Below the pieces are notes generated by a model. The model saw nothing but the letters and a program-made list of their open reading frames with translations, was not told the origin of the DNA and made no database searches. Both the position numbers and the translations under genes were made by a program. Below are positions 13,101 through 27,200 of a DNA stretch of 64,000 nucleotides, piece by piece. The stretch is taken from contig NC_061465.1 in the NCBI RefSeq assembly GCF_022581195.2, positions 560,501 through 624,500 of the forward strand, in the 5' to 3' direction. Positions within the stretch are counted from its first letter, which is position 1, and every line of letters starts with the position of its first letter. Origin of the DNA: Helicoverpa zea (lineage: Eukaryota; Arthropoda; Insecta; Lepidoptera; Noctuidae).

Positions 13101-16100
13101 AAATATTAAAAAAGTAAATCGGATCGGTTCATTGGTAAAACATGAGTTATTATTTTCTAATCGTGTTTTCACAATTGATGTTTCTTCAAGTTTCCTAAGT
13201 TGTGAAAATTGACAATGAATGTTTTAGGTTACTTTGTAACTTTAAAAGATACCGAGTTATCATAGAGAGTATACAGTTTAAATCACAAACATATGGCGAT
13301 GGCAATTTTAATGATAGCGTGTCCTGTTTTCATTGGCATTGCATATGCTTTTCAATCTGGACTGAGATAAATGATCGGAAACGTTCACATAAACAATTAC
13401 CTCACAGGTGTTTAGGAGAAAAATATCGCAATGTACAGTATAAATGTGTACTAAATTGTTACTGGCTTTGTATATAATTTAGATCTTTGCATTATTACCT
13501 TTCTTTTAAATTTTTTTTCGTTGCATCTGCAGAGCATGGTTGTAGAGTGAAATCTCTGGTGGAGTGGGTGAAAAAAAAGCAAATAGACCGGAGGGGAGCA
13601 GTAGGAAGGGTGCAATGAAAGGAGGCAAAGAATCGCAGAAACAAAGGGTTTCCTCCGTCTTACCTGCAACAAAGAGACGCGTATTATTACTCATGGTATT
13701 GTTTGACATACAGCACGATACCAGCATGCATAATTTGCCGACTGCAACGGAATAATAATACCGAGGAATTTTATCGTTCTCAATTTGACTCAAGATTTTC
13801 CGTTTAAGTGTTGTTAGTTTAAAACGTTTTGTGCTTTTATATAAATATGTTATGGTAACTAAATGTAGCGTTAAATCAGCTTGGCTCGACAGGCTCCTAG
13901 GAGGTGATGCACCTTCAAATTACGTGGAAAAGCAGTAAATGTTTTAAAGAACCATAAAAGAAAGGAATTCTCTTTTAAGTAAAAAATTTTTCGTTCACGT
14001 CATTGTGGCAAAAACCACAGATAAGCAAGCCGGCTCATTGTAGCTGGAAGAAAAGTACTCACCGACCATGAAGTTTCGAAAAAAGGGTAAGAAAAATACA
14101 AAACGTAATCCAACAATGGAGTAGCATCCATTGTTGAAGTGAAGCTTGGGAATGACGTCAGTAAAAAAGTAAATGCGGTTGTAAAAATTACAGCCGTTGC
14201 TCCACCGAAGGTGTTAAAAACTTAGGTGGTCTTGGAGTAAAAGCAAAAAGTGCTAACGGTAATGTACCGTACGGTAACAGTTCGCCCGAACTCTCTTAGG
14301 GTACTGTTGATATTATTCTTCTGATAACATTTACTGCGCAGGAGTAGAAAGCGAATGAAAAGTAACTGAAATACATTCTTGGACCTTTTCTTGCTGATAA
14401 TTGTTGCCACGGCATTGTATTAAATTCAAAGGGTTACGGAGAAATTATGTCAGGTTTACAAACAAGGCAATGTTTTCTTAAGCCACTAAACAACTTGATT
14501 TTAATTTAATTAAATAACGTAGCACCATTCCCAGTTTCTATAGTTTCTATTTGTGTACAGTTATATGTTATTTAATGGTTCACATTTACTACATTGTATA
14601 CCTTTAGTTAGAAGAACTCAGTATATGAACCTCAATCATTGCCTGTGCTGTGCTACAAGACCACACAAACAGCTAGCACTAATACATTATGCAGGTCTTG
14701 AAATAGCTTACGGGCTAGCAACCACTGAATAAGCATTACCCGTGGTATTAAAGCGACCACGTTTTTGTGACACTGGTCACATCGTTTAGTTCACGCCTAA
14801 TCAGTTCCAGTAGTTTAATTAATTCTGTTTGTGCTCTGCCTCCTGCCTTTGTTCAATAGAGCATACAAAGCGGATTCTTTTCAAGTTTCGTTTTTGCAAA
14901 GCTTATCTAAAATCTAAACGCATTGTAGATGATATCTGTCAGAGAAACCTTCAAGTGTTTAACTTCCGCGCTGTTCTGTTGTGTAATAAGCTTGAGGTTC
15001 CATCATGCATGCCACAATCACACGACATTGCAAGGACATCAGAATGGTATAAAGAAGTACAACAATTTTTCATTGCCATTTAAACCTTAAACAATCGTAG
15101 TTCCAGGTGTCTCAAACTACAATTATAAAGCTATATCCCGCCATAAAGCCGTTAAAGGTGGCATTCCCGATGAGTGAGGCGCGTCCCTCGCCCACTGCAA
15201 TACAGTAGCGGATCGCGTGTTGCGTGCCCAGCCTACGCCGGCGATCACGCGAGCGGTATCCGTGGCTAGCAGCTAGCGTGACGCACGTCACAGACACATT
15301 TCTATCCTCCACGGTAGAATAAAGAACAGGATTGTTCCGATAACGCAAACCTAATGGTATTTATGGACGAACGTATGCTTTAAAAATGTTTAAAGTTGTC
15401 GATGAGGGTAGAACGAAGCTTGTCGGATTGTTTTATCAGTAATGTCCGTGACACGGTCGTTATAATGGTTTTATCAAAGTAGGTTTTTTATTAAAACGTT
15501 GTAGTAGCAAACCAAACGAAGGAGGGCACTAAACCAAAAGTATTTTTGTGGAAAAACTCATAATTTGAAACAAATTACATTCGACTATTAATGCTATTAA
15601 CAAGTTGCGTGGAACAACAGTGGTGCTAGCAACCATCAGTGAAGGGATAAGCCCCTTATCGTGCGCTAACACCATTTGCCTAACTGAAGTGTGTACGGAG
15701 CACGCAAAATGAGGATAACCGTGTTCGTGTTGCTTCGAACGTGTATTTCTTACCTACACACTATAATTTACAGCAATTCAGTTCTATCGGAAAAATTATG
15801 GGTTTTAACATAATTAAACTGCTCTCCGTATATTTGGTTTTAGTCTCGCTCTACAAGAATTTCCTGATAGTTCCTAATTTTTGTATCGAAACTAAGTCGG
15901 TTATCTTAAATAACAAATAATTTATTTGTAATGGTACAAAGTGCGCGTCTGAAAGGACACCTGCAACCCCAAAAGCTGTTAATGCTATCGTTATCTGTGC
16001 TCAGTTATTATCTGTTAATCGACGGAATATTAGTAGCTAATCAAGCCCCATCAATCTTGGAGCATGCAAGAAACTTTTCACCGCAAATCAGCAGCTAGCG

Positions 16101-19100
16101 CGAACCCTAACACAAATTAGTGGAGTGCACGGCAGGCGTGCATCACGCGAGGTGTTAGAAAGCGCCGCGCACGCACCTAACTCCGCTGTTTTTGTGATCC
16201 AGATTGATGGCTCACGCTTCATCAGGCTCTTCAACAATTACTGCTTCAGGAGCACAAGATACGAATTCCTTCCAGAGATTACCGTCTGCATTTCCTTCAT
16301 CGAAGATACCATCAAACAGATTATTAGCTACCAAGGGGGCTAAAAAATGAAATTAGTGTTGTTAACATAATTTAAATAGCAGATTTTGCTGGAGACAGTT
16401 GAACAGTTTTCGTTTTCCAAAGACTTTGCGCTGAGTAAGCCTGGTGTCAAAAGTAGCTGCGCTTTTAATCAAGTTACCCAGCTTGAATAAAATGATTATT
16501 TATTCAAGCTGGTAGCGTTTTTTCTTAACGGTGGCATTTGTCTAACCGGACATGCATTTGGGCTAATGCACGACAATAAACTTGGAGGCGGTGTGTTACA
16601 CAATGATTCCATTGTTTTTGCTGATTTATGTCTAAGAGATGCTTTCTGAAACAATCTGCTGCAAGATAATATGTGCTACGGATATTCTATCCTTTTTTAA
16701 TATAGAGGTAAATAAGAGGTTATTTGAGTCTGCTGCTGCAGGTAATGGAGGACAAATTATTATTAGAACAGGGGCATAAAGAAGTAAACAAAACATATTC
16801 TACGACAAACACCACTGACATTAATAAAACTGAAATATTCCAATCAACCTAAATATCTAAATACACAACAGCCAAGTGACTTCATTACATTAAACGATAT
16901 TAAAATACAGTGCTCGAGTTATTTTATATTGTAAAGGATTGCGTCAAAACAAATAACATGTGTGTTTGATTAGCTCGGCCTATTTAATATAATTTACAGC
17001 TGAGTAAATTGATACTACTTCATTTGTTACGTGGCCAATGTTACGTAAGGCTATATTACTTTGAATTTTAGTAATTAATTAACAATATTATTCCACATCA
17101 TCAACTTAAAACTGATTTGATGGAAGGGTGCTCAATGTTAAGTGTAGATATTCTCCTACCTAGATATAGTTACAACAGCGTCGACATTGACATTTCATGT
17201 GTTTCCATGTCGCTTACTCGGGTCGCTTCATAAAGCTGTCTATTGGTCACATACTTACATCGCTTTTGTTTGAACTTCAATGCCATTAGGGCTATATCAT
17301 AGGATAAAGGCGAATATTTATGCATTGTTTTACAAGCGTAATGACACTGTTTTAAAGTGCCCTGAAAGCCTATTATAATTATTGTTGAACACAGGAGAAT
17401 ACCACTCTTATCTATTGTGCAGTACAGAAATTCTTATATGCCCTGTGCCCGAGATAATATTGGACTTTACAAAGCCTGAAATAAACACGTACGGTGACGA
17501 TGAAACACTACGAATCAATGGTCATTGAACACTGAGCAGTTGTAGTAAGTCATTTGTACTTATGGTCAATCACCAGCCATTAATGAGTCATGGATTAGAT
17601 GATGACATCATATTGTCACATTTAAGAAAGGCCCACGACAGTCATATTCCACGGAACACGAACATCGTTTGACCTGTGACTGCTGACATTAAAATAGTGA
17701 CATTTCGTGTCTACCAGCGCTCCGTGCCACTAGCGTGATACAAACACTTACACTGTTCAAACTTTTACTACGAAGCCCTTCCATCAATACTTATTTAGGT
17801 TGCTGCCTCATTCTGCACGAAAACCTGTTATTCCTCAATCTGTACCAATAAAACAGATGCGAAAAATTAAGCGCCCCATTTCTCTGAATTAGGTATATTT
17901 TGTTTTTTTAATTTTTAACAATTTCTTGTCATGCATTTTAATAAATAATGCATCTTATAAAATCAAGCGGATGTTCATTGTATAAGTTTTTTTTGCCAAC
18001 AACAGTGTGAAACAAAGTAGAATTAATCTGTCAATGAGGTCATGATGACACAATAATCAAAAATAATTAAAGTCGCCTACATTAAATATATTATTAGGAG
18101 TGTCAATTACGTCACAAACAAGTACATGCAGACTAAAAGCTAAAGCAAACGTTGAATCAAATGAGTGAGTATGATCTCAGAGCTTAATCACGGGTCTAAG
18201 TTTATTTATAAGCCTACGAGTGGTCACTATTAGTCACGTGTTGGAGCGACGTTACGCAGCCAGCGTAATCTGCTACGTGCTCATACGGTTGACCTACCAG
18301 CTGATAGGCAGGGCTGCCAATGCTCATCTATTCTCTTATTTATATCTGCAACTGTACGTAGGTACCTAGAAAAAAAATTAACATAGCACTAGAACAGATT
18401 TCAAGCAAAGTTTACAACCGGTAACAGAATCCTTTAAGATTTTTTACTGAACTCAACATTATAAAAACACCTACCATGGTGTGTTTTTATGCACACATTT
18501 TGCACTTGTGCAAAATTGTAGACAGTGAGAAAAAACAGTTGAACATAAACAAACAGAGCAACATGTGGTGCACCAGCCCTGGTGATGCGTCACGCCAGAT
18601 AGCTGACCCTCGGGTCGCCAGGAGGCGGAATATTCCGCTGCCTGCGATTACGACATTACTATGTGATGTGCATAAAAACTTATATTTAATTTGTTTGATA
18701 AACTACTCATAAATATAAAGTAGGTGTTGTTGTTTTGTTCGGAACTCACGTTCTTCCGCGCACGTACATTTTTACTAATGAGACAATGATAAGTGTTGTG
18801 TACCGTCGAAATATTTGCTGTCAGATAGACTTCTCAATTTCAAAATTAAAATGCGCGTGCCAACAGTAAACTTTATATTAGTAACAGGTTAGAACGAACT
18901 GAAAACAATACCAATGCTGATTGACTTATTCATCCTTCAAATGGAAAATCTGAAACGTAGATAATTTGCAGTCACATAAATAAACTAACTGCGTTCTAAA
19001 TACTATTCATCCAGGTAGACATTCAGTAGTTACATGCATTTTACCAATTACATAACAATCACATAAACATGATAACTGACACAATACCTACATAGTTCTA

Positions 19101-21076
19101 GAAGTGTTACGTTCGTTATGTAATATTTATAGTATCTACTGCGCAGTACACCTATGTACACAGCATGGTGACTTGCATACTCACTATAGCCATAGAATAT
19201 CGTGTTTTCTATTTTCACACCTCCATACTATACCTACATAATAATGTTCACATACATAGGTAGTACTGTTCCGTTTGTTTATTGACAGGAACACGTCATA
19301 GACGCTATATCATCGTTTCAACGCATGGATAATGGCATATTGATACACAAGTTTGTCTTGCTGAAACTTTCAATCAAGCAACTTACAAATTATAATCAGA
19401 TTGAGGAGTATAGCGATCCAAATTGACAGAAGTCAGAAGTAATTAATCGTCTGACATTTCATCAAAGTTAGTTCAAAACGTTCGTCCCACTCGTTACGAT
19501 TTACGTCATGTTCTGAACTCGTGGCTTTATGGAAATGGTTCATTCAATGTTTGGCGTAGTAAATTGAAGGGATTCATTACTGTGGGTACTATATAGGTCA
19601 CTGTTATGTAGAGTAACGTAGAAAGTTGTCGAACGTAAAGGCTTCTTGGTCTCGTTTCATATAAATAAGCATTCTGCGTCACTGTTACAATGTAACATAG
19701 TCTTTTGAATACCTAAGTAGGAATAAAACATTAAATAGATTTGAAGTTTTAAGTATTGACGTAAATCGACATTTGCCAACTGGTGAAACTGCATTAGGAG
19801 CATTAGGCCACAGATCGTTAGCATATAAGATTAGTAACAGACATTATCATATCAGGTTAAGCATATTTTTTATTAATATTCTGATAGCGTCGCGGGTGAG
19901 ATATTGATCTCAAGGAATGTTAGGTGTTACGTAAAATGGCGAGCTGTATATGAAATACAGTGCGTTTTTTTTGGCATATTACGGAATATTAGGCAGGCCA
20001 GCCTTGACAATACAGACACAAGACAACGTTCAATCAAATCGGTTATAACCTTAGATTAAAGTTAAAAATAATATCTATGAGCCATGCTTTATATTATTTA
20101 AATGATAGACGTGTTAAAAATATAAAAACTTGCTAGACTGGATGGTACCTGCTAAATTGTGAATACTAATGAAGGTCTGTTTATTCGATAAAACTCATAA
20201 GGACTTTAGAAGCACCTTATAAGTGTATTTCGTCACTATATCATCGTTGAGATATCGTTGAGTCGCATGTAGAGACCATAACATACCTACTAATAAGTTA
20301 TTTTTACAATATAATTGATCTTAACGAGTGCACTGCTAGTTATCACTGTAGTTCATAATCGATTCTTTTCCCTTAGTTTCCGAACCAAAAAAGGTAAAGT
20401 AACCCAATCATGATGACGTGGAATAAATTACAAGCGGATACGACAAGTGCTTTGGCTTCAGTCGTGAAGGATCATAATATGAATGCTATGTATGAATGAA
20501 CGGTTACGAGCGCACTCCACGTACTTCTTGGTTCCGTTCCAACTCCCCACAATTAGTATTTACGTGAACAGACGGATGATGCAAAATAAATTTTATCAAC
20601 GACTGTACACGTCGCAAATATCAGCTTGTTTTAAATTTAAATTAAAATTGGAGATAAAAATAAGTTCAACCATATGGTCACAGGGTTCACAGGCACTATA
20701 AATAAAAAAAATACGAGATAATAAATAGTTTACACCATAAATACGCCATTAATTAACACAGATAAAAAAAACTGATAATGCTACGTGCAAACAAATATCT
20801 ATAATTAATTAACGCAGAATAAATAACGATAAGAAAGTATCAATGTTTATAATCGCTAAAGATAACGGAATGACGTCAATGCTTGCAGATACATTCATAA
20901 AGTTAGACTTTAGGACGCCTTCCAAAAGATTTCATAGAAACAGATATCGATCACGAATTTGACAAATTGATAAATCAGTTAACAGAATGATTAAATCTTT
21001 TTTACCATTGACCATTTGTCATGACGATCGGAAGGCACGGCAAATTAGTCTTTCCTGGCTGCTGCCATTTGAAAAT
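10146..21076. other. Gene-free region with scattered CpG-rich patches
   Basis: No supported coding exon. CpG-rich patches occur at about 10257-10450 (a full CRE palindrome at 10369-10376 and a GCCGCCATCTT motif near 10379), at 11413-11480 (GGCGG runs, followed by a donor-like GTGAGC) and at 15150-15300. These could be promoters or non-coding first exons of a gene outside the window, but nothing in the sequence decides. A 14-bp-stem hairpin lies at 16478-16512. Further CRE palindromes are at 14153-14160 and 20871-20878. Confidence 0.45.
16478..16512. repeat. Short perfect hairpin
   Basis: A 14-bp stem (CCAGCTTGAATAAA and its exact complement) with a 7-nt loop. No flanking duplication or gene context; function unknown. 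Confidence 0.6.
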
Positions 21077-21215
21077 CATTGGCAGTCTTTAACGTTAGTC
21101 TGAAGCCAGAATGTCTGAGAACCAATCTCCCCAAAGGGGTTCGGGTTGCTTTGTTGGGGTTGAGGAGGTCAGATAGGCAGTCCGAAACCGACTCCAACAC
21201 AGTTGGGGAAAGATA
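21077..21215 (+). repeat. SINE 3' fragment
   Basis: The block GAGGAGGTCAGATAGGCAGT, preceded by GTCTGAAGCCAGAATGTCTG and followed by CCGACTCCAACACAGTTGGG, corresponds to the 3' half of the full-length SINEs at 50073-50463 and 54304-54682. The tRNA-like 5' half is missing and the copy is diverged. Confidence 0.7.
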
Positions 21216-24200
21216 GGCAGATTATGATAGAGTGGTCAGTTATAAGAGCGCTAATTATCTGTTATAATGCAATAGACCGATCATGGAAGTTGATCATGAT
21301 CTCGATAGATTGGATGACAACGGAGAATTCGAACTTTGGATGTTCAAATGTTTTGTTGTTCAGACTTTGGCCCCTGTCAATTGCGGACACCAGCAACCAC
21401 AGAAAAAACCCCAAACATTCCACTAGACCTTATGGTGACCATTGAACAACAAAGTTAACCACAAGCCGGTATACAAACAGAACGGATTTTTTTCCTCGTC
21501 CATTAAGATGTAAATACACTGACCACTATTATTAACTTATCACAAACGGGGTTTTTATCGAAAATAAATACGTTATTTATATGTTTACTGACTAGTTCAA
21601 GCAGTTTCTGCTTTAGTAAACTAGATTTTTCAGATTATTTTGTATAACGTCAAGGAAGAAATAATTTCAAGGTGCAATATGTTTACAATATCATACGGTA
21701 ATTTGTGTTTATTTGTTGCATGTTGTGTTGACTCTAAATCCGTCAGCTATGTTCATCGCTGCACCATTAGGCTGGCTAAAATTAGCCTCACTAAATACAT
21801 TTTTGATGTTTATCGTTAGCATATTCTTTAGTCAGCCATGTATGACGACAGTGTAGTTCTAGAAACGAGATGCTGCTACAAGTTCAGTATTATCCTTAAT
21901 TGTACTGTGTTTGTGTTACTGGTATGATAAAAGGTTTCCAAATAATCAGCGGGCACATAGAACTTCAATACATTTCACCAATCTACAGCGTCTACCGCAT
22001 GACGATCACGTATTGGCAGCAGACATAATCGTACTATCTACTTTGTAATTAATGCGTCGTTCATAATAAATAACAGCAAACTAGTCAAGTTTGTTAATAT
22101 GCCCTTCCTCAACAATGTAAAGTATTGCGTAATTTAAAGAAAATCTGTGAAAGAAGTCAGGGACAAGCGTTACCCCCTATACATAAACATAGTCACTACT
22201 AAGTCATTGGGAGTGCAAAAAACAAATCTCTGTGTCCGGTACACTTTGTTTAATGGGCCTCATTTTTTCCACCAACAGCATTTACGAATCCGCCACCGTA
22301 TCACGTCATTGCCGATACCAACATTTACATCATTCATTACCATTTCATGTTGGAACTTTATACAATAATGTTAGTTTGAAGATTCCGTTCGTTGTCACAT
22401 TCATAGATTTATCAAGAAAACTGTTTCAATAAGTTTCCGTAAATTCGCCTCGTAGGGGGCTTTTACGTCTACATCGATGGCAGTGAGCCAACTATGAAAA
22501 ATAGGTGTAACATCGAGATTATGACAGTGGGGAGCTTCACCATTTTGCTGTTGATTATGCATTTTGTGGATGCTTACGCCTATTGCTTTTAATATTTTTC
22601 CATCGATGCCAGTGTACTTATCAATGTCTATCTTAAACATTATGTTGACTGCAGCATTATTTCAAATCTGAATGTTTGCTTAATCCTTAGACATCGTGGG
22701 TTTTCAGTTAACACGTTAACATGTGTATCTCGACCAGCATTTGTCAGTACATAAGTACGTGAAGACCGCGTGAAAGATTTTTATGTAAAGATTCGTGTCC
22801 TTTTAATGACAAAGCGCAGTGTTTATCTTGCGGCCACCACTAATCAAATTAGCACTTAGGTGAAGGCACACCATTTCATAAGTGGGGAAGAACCGGCGGG
22901 ACTAAACTATTTCCAAATATAATCTTATTTTAGGTGCTACATCAGTATCAGTGTTAGGTACAATCAGACGAGATTTAAAATTACATAACAATATGGTACT
23001 GGGAGATTATTGTGCATCACCTTCTTGCTCGCCATGCTCAAATAATTTTCACATATACTATCAATCCTCACAAATACAAAATGTCCTTGATTACGAATGA
23101 CAGACTAAGACCAATAGAAACCGGTCAACAGAAACTAGTTTCTGCGACACAAAAAATACCTGTTACCAATAAGAATGTTGTAGCGTGAGGCTCTACGTTC
23201 GTTTAACTCAAGCTTTTATGGAGAAACAGCTGCTGCTGCATACTGACGCAAAATTGCAAATGTACTGAACAGATCTTCAAATGCAACCGTCAGAATAATA
23301 CCGACACACACCCTGTTCCCCTTAAGTTTTTCACATGTCGCTGTATGCAGAATACGGAACAATTATTGTGAAATATTATGTAAGAGCTTTTTACATTCTA
23401 GTAAGGAACGATTTGTTGAAAAGTCAATGTATTCATCTAGATTCATTTATGGCACGGGGATTCTTGGCAATAAACCGACTGCTAACGCCATGACTGCAAG
23501 CTTTCTCTAAACTCCGGTCTGAGTTACAGGAATTAAATAAAACGAAATAGTAAATATTATTTACGGATAATATGTAAATGCTAAATCTAAATCCAGGTTG
23601 TTCTTGCTATTGTATGATTCGATGATCTTGATGATATTCTTGGGCTTTGTAAGAGACATTTGACAGATTTCATTTTGCAATTATACTATATATAAATGTA
23701 ACTTTTTTCTTCTATTTTTAATATTGTCTCCTCCTCTGTCCGTGGGGACGTTATGTTAGAATTTAGCATGTCATCCAAACATCAATTACTACAGCAATAT
23801 TTAAAGATTTTGTGAATCACTGTGGACTTAAGCAACGCTTGTTTTCTCTCGACATGATGTTAGCACACCGGGTTTTTCCGCTGTTCGTCAGAACGGCTGG
23901 AACTGGATTTGTTGTATAATTTCTGTCAACAAGATATAGTCGCTCGAGGCAGAGTGGTGTGCTCATCAAATTCTATATTTACGTATCGAAGTAACCGGAC
24001 CGCGGTCCATCGGCGACCGGTTCCTCGCACACCGATCAGGTGTGTTGCATTACGTTACCAAAGCTTATAACTTCTCACACATCATTATGTTGGCTCCACT
24101 ACACTTCGATTTCACATACATTTCAGCCACGAGAGTTTTTAAAGTTTGCGTTTGTGCGGATTATTTATGGTTGCTTGGAAAAATATAATTGGGAATGAAC

Positions 24201-27200
24201 TACTGTGCTCACTTTTACTGTGGATTACATAATGTAAAAATTGGGAAGGTAATGAAACATAAAAGTTTACATAATGAAGAAAATGGCGTAAAAAGGCTCT
24301 GCAAGTTTAAAGAATACTTGATTATTGAACGAAGTCTACAAGTTTCTAACGCAAGACGAGCTGTACGATTTATACTAAGACTCGTGTCCAAGCTATGTCT
24401 AAAATAAAGTAAAGTAAGCATATATCTCAAGCATGTACCATCCATGTAACGAGGAAATACGAATGTTTATGCGTGTTATACAAAAATAGCGGCGGATTGA
24501 CGTCATTAGCGTGGCTCCACTGTCAAGGACGATAGTGTGCCCACTACACTCAGCGCTGAAAATATTTACAGATACCTAATACCTGTATCAAATACGAGAA
24601 GAACACAGAAACAGTCCAACAGGTCTAGCGGGATCGGCCTATATCTATTTAGTAGAGTATTCAAGTATTGCAAGTACGCCGTGGCTGAACTCATTTGAAT
24701 AGACTAAACGTGAGATACTTATAACATTATAAATAAAGCACCAGAACATCGTGATGTAGGTATACGAGCAACATTCTTGCAGACTTGTATGAACACATTT
24801 AATATCTCTAGAAGTGTTTGCAGTTAAGGTAGTTCCACTATTCTGTGAAGACTTTGTACGGCCAGTATCGACCTGCCTTTGTGTTCTTAAATTAGTAAAC
24901 TATGTAGTATTGCAACTGCACGGTGAGTGAACTTCATTATTTATTAGGAGAGTGTAGCAACATTCGAGCATGTATCACCGACATGCCTGGAATTGATTTT
25001 TCGTGGAAAATCCCAACATTTAGACTGTTTTCGCAATACTGCATACAGGCCGGCACCCAATACTCCCCTGTACTAATACTGGAACGGGTCAGTAGCCCGA
25101 TTAGAAACAGTAGGTCAGCCAACCAACTTATTCATCTTATCCTTCAGTTCTTCTATGTTCAAACCTAGAGTGTAAATATCCCCGAAAGTTGGTAGGCACC
25201 TTGAGCCTTTACCGGTACTCAACTACTCATAAATTATGATACTTTGAACTGGAATAACTTTAAGAGAGACATTGACTCTACAGTCTACATAGATGATTTC
25301 ATTCTTGTAAGGCCTTGACATTCCTAAAGACCTTATTTATTTTCATAAATGTCTATTAATAATTCCAAAAACCATGTTTCCAAATGTTGCGAAATATTTA
25401 TAACAATGACAAAAAAAAACGCAATTTATTTTTAGCCGCCTATTATGTCCCCGTATTGAACTCATATGGGTTTAATTTAGCGTTAATAACCTTTCACACA
25501 ATGACGTCAAATAAATTATAAGCAATCGATTAAACATGAAAGCAGTGCGAGCAACGACCCATGTTCGACCTTCTGCGCTCCCGTGTAGTCTGTGGCGTGT
25601 ACACGGTGACGTCAGAGCGCTGTTCAGTGCCAAGGCTCCCAGTAACGTAAACACTGCTCGATCACTCCCGCATCTGTACTCAAACTGATAACATCGTATG
25701 AAGCAAACTCGATATCAATTCTACTGAAAAATTACTTGTTGATTCAATGTTGATGATTACCTTCTTAAAATAAACCTGAGACATACGATAGACCTGGCGA
25801 ACTTATTCGATTCGGAATTATATCGATATCTTATTCACCGGCACACAACATCTTACTCTTTGCACTTTCAAAATATAATAAAGCTGTCAGGCGCTGAATA
25901 GCCAGCAAAACGAAAGTGATGTACCAAACAATATTAGATTTACTGCCACATAAACGTATTGTTAATAAACATTTCCAATTATGTGACGAAGACGAGGCAG
26001 TTCAGAAACTCTCCCTTTTCGTAAAACAAAAGAAGCAATAAAACCAACTCCTGAACAATTACTTAAATAGTGTATCGTAAATAACAGTGAAAGTTTCTCT
26101 TCTCATTCATTGAGATTAGTATAAGGTACTTCTTGTTCAAGTCCATTATTTTACAGGAATGAATGCACGAAAAGGCAAGAAACTTAAATGACTCATGGCA
26201 TCCCACGTTGTGAATGTGAACAACTGTAGTTAGATTATTAATCTGAAGCATAACATTCAACACATCGCTACATATCAGTCTTCAAACATCATCATCATTA
26301 TATGGCTTTCTCTCTTGAATGTAAGCCTGATTCAATGAGCATTATTTCATGATCCATTGATTCATGAGAACCAATGGATTTTCTGCAGGCTACTATTACA
26401 ACATTCAGATTATATCTACTGCTGCATGTGTGGAAGAAGAAAATTCAATAAAAGATATAAACATTATACCGACTTAAGTGAATCGAATTGAATATAAAAC
26501 AGTTTCAGTACTAAAAGCCGTCCTAGATATATCAATTGCAGGTATACTAGACGGTGTTTCTTTCATGTGACCGGGAAAAATAAATGTTATACAAATATAA
26601 TCATAAAAAGGGAAAAAGGAGAAGCTTTCTTTGTTCTTAGATTGCTCTATTTCTCGAATGACACACAACTGTTCACTATCTTATCTCAACAGAAAGTAAA
26701 GACAGGCAATTGCTTCACGTTCACTTTATGACTGTTGTATAATCTTTTAAAGGGATAACGGAATTCAAAGAGTTATTTGTAAAACTTCGCCACTTTATGG
26801 TCTTTTTTTTTCTTTTTGTAACGGTTGTCTTATTATGCTTTTGCTATCTGCGCCAGTTTTTTTTGAATAATGGTGTTACAAAGAAGTTGTGAACATGTAG
26901 CTATTGTATCTATTTATGAGATTTTCCCTTTTTATTTACCGTTTGCTAAATGCCCAGTCATGTTAGTATTGCGAACTATTCTTTCGATAACTAACATGAG
27001 ATATTTGCAAGATATGTACCTAGTTAAAGTATCTTGGAAAGCTAAAGATACAAAAAATGGGGAAGTATCCCATTAGAATGTACGATGAGCCAACATAGAA
27101 GATACTCCTGAGAATTTCCAAAACAAACAGTGAGTCACGCCCCCTACAATGAGCGGTTGTTACCGTAGTATACTTACTAGAACGGTTACGTAAATCGCAC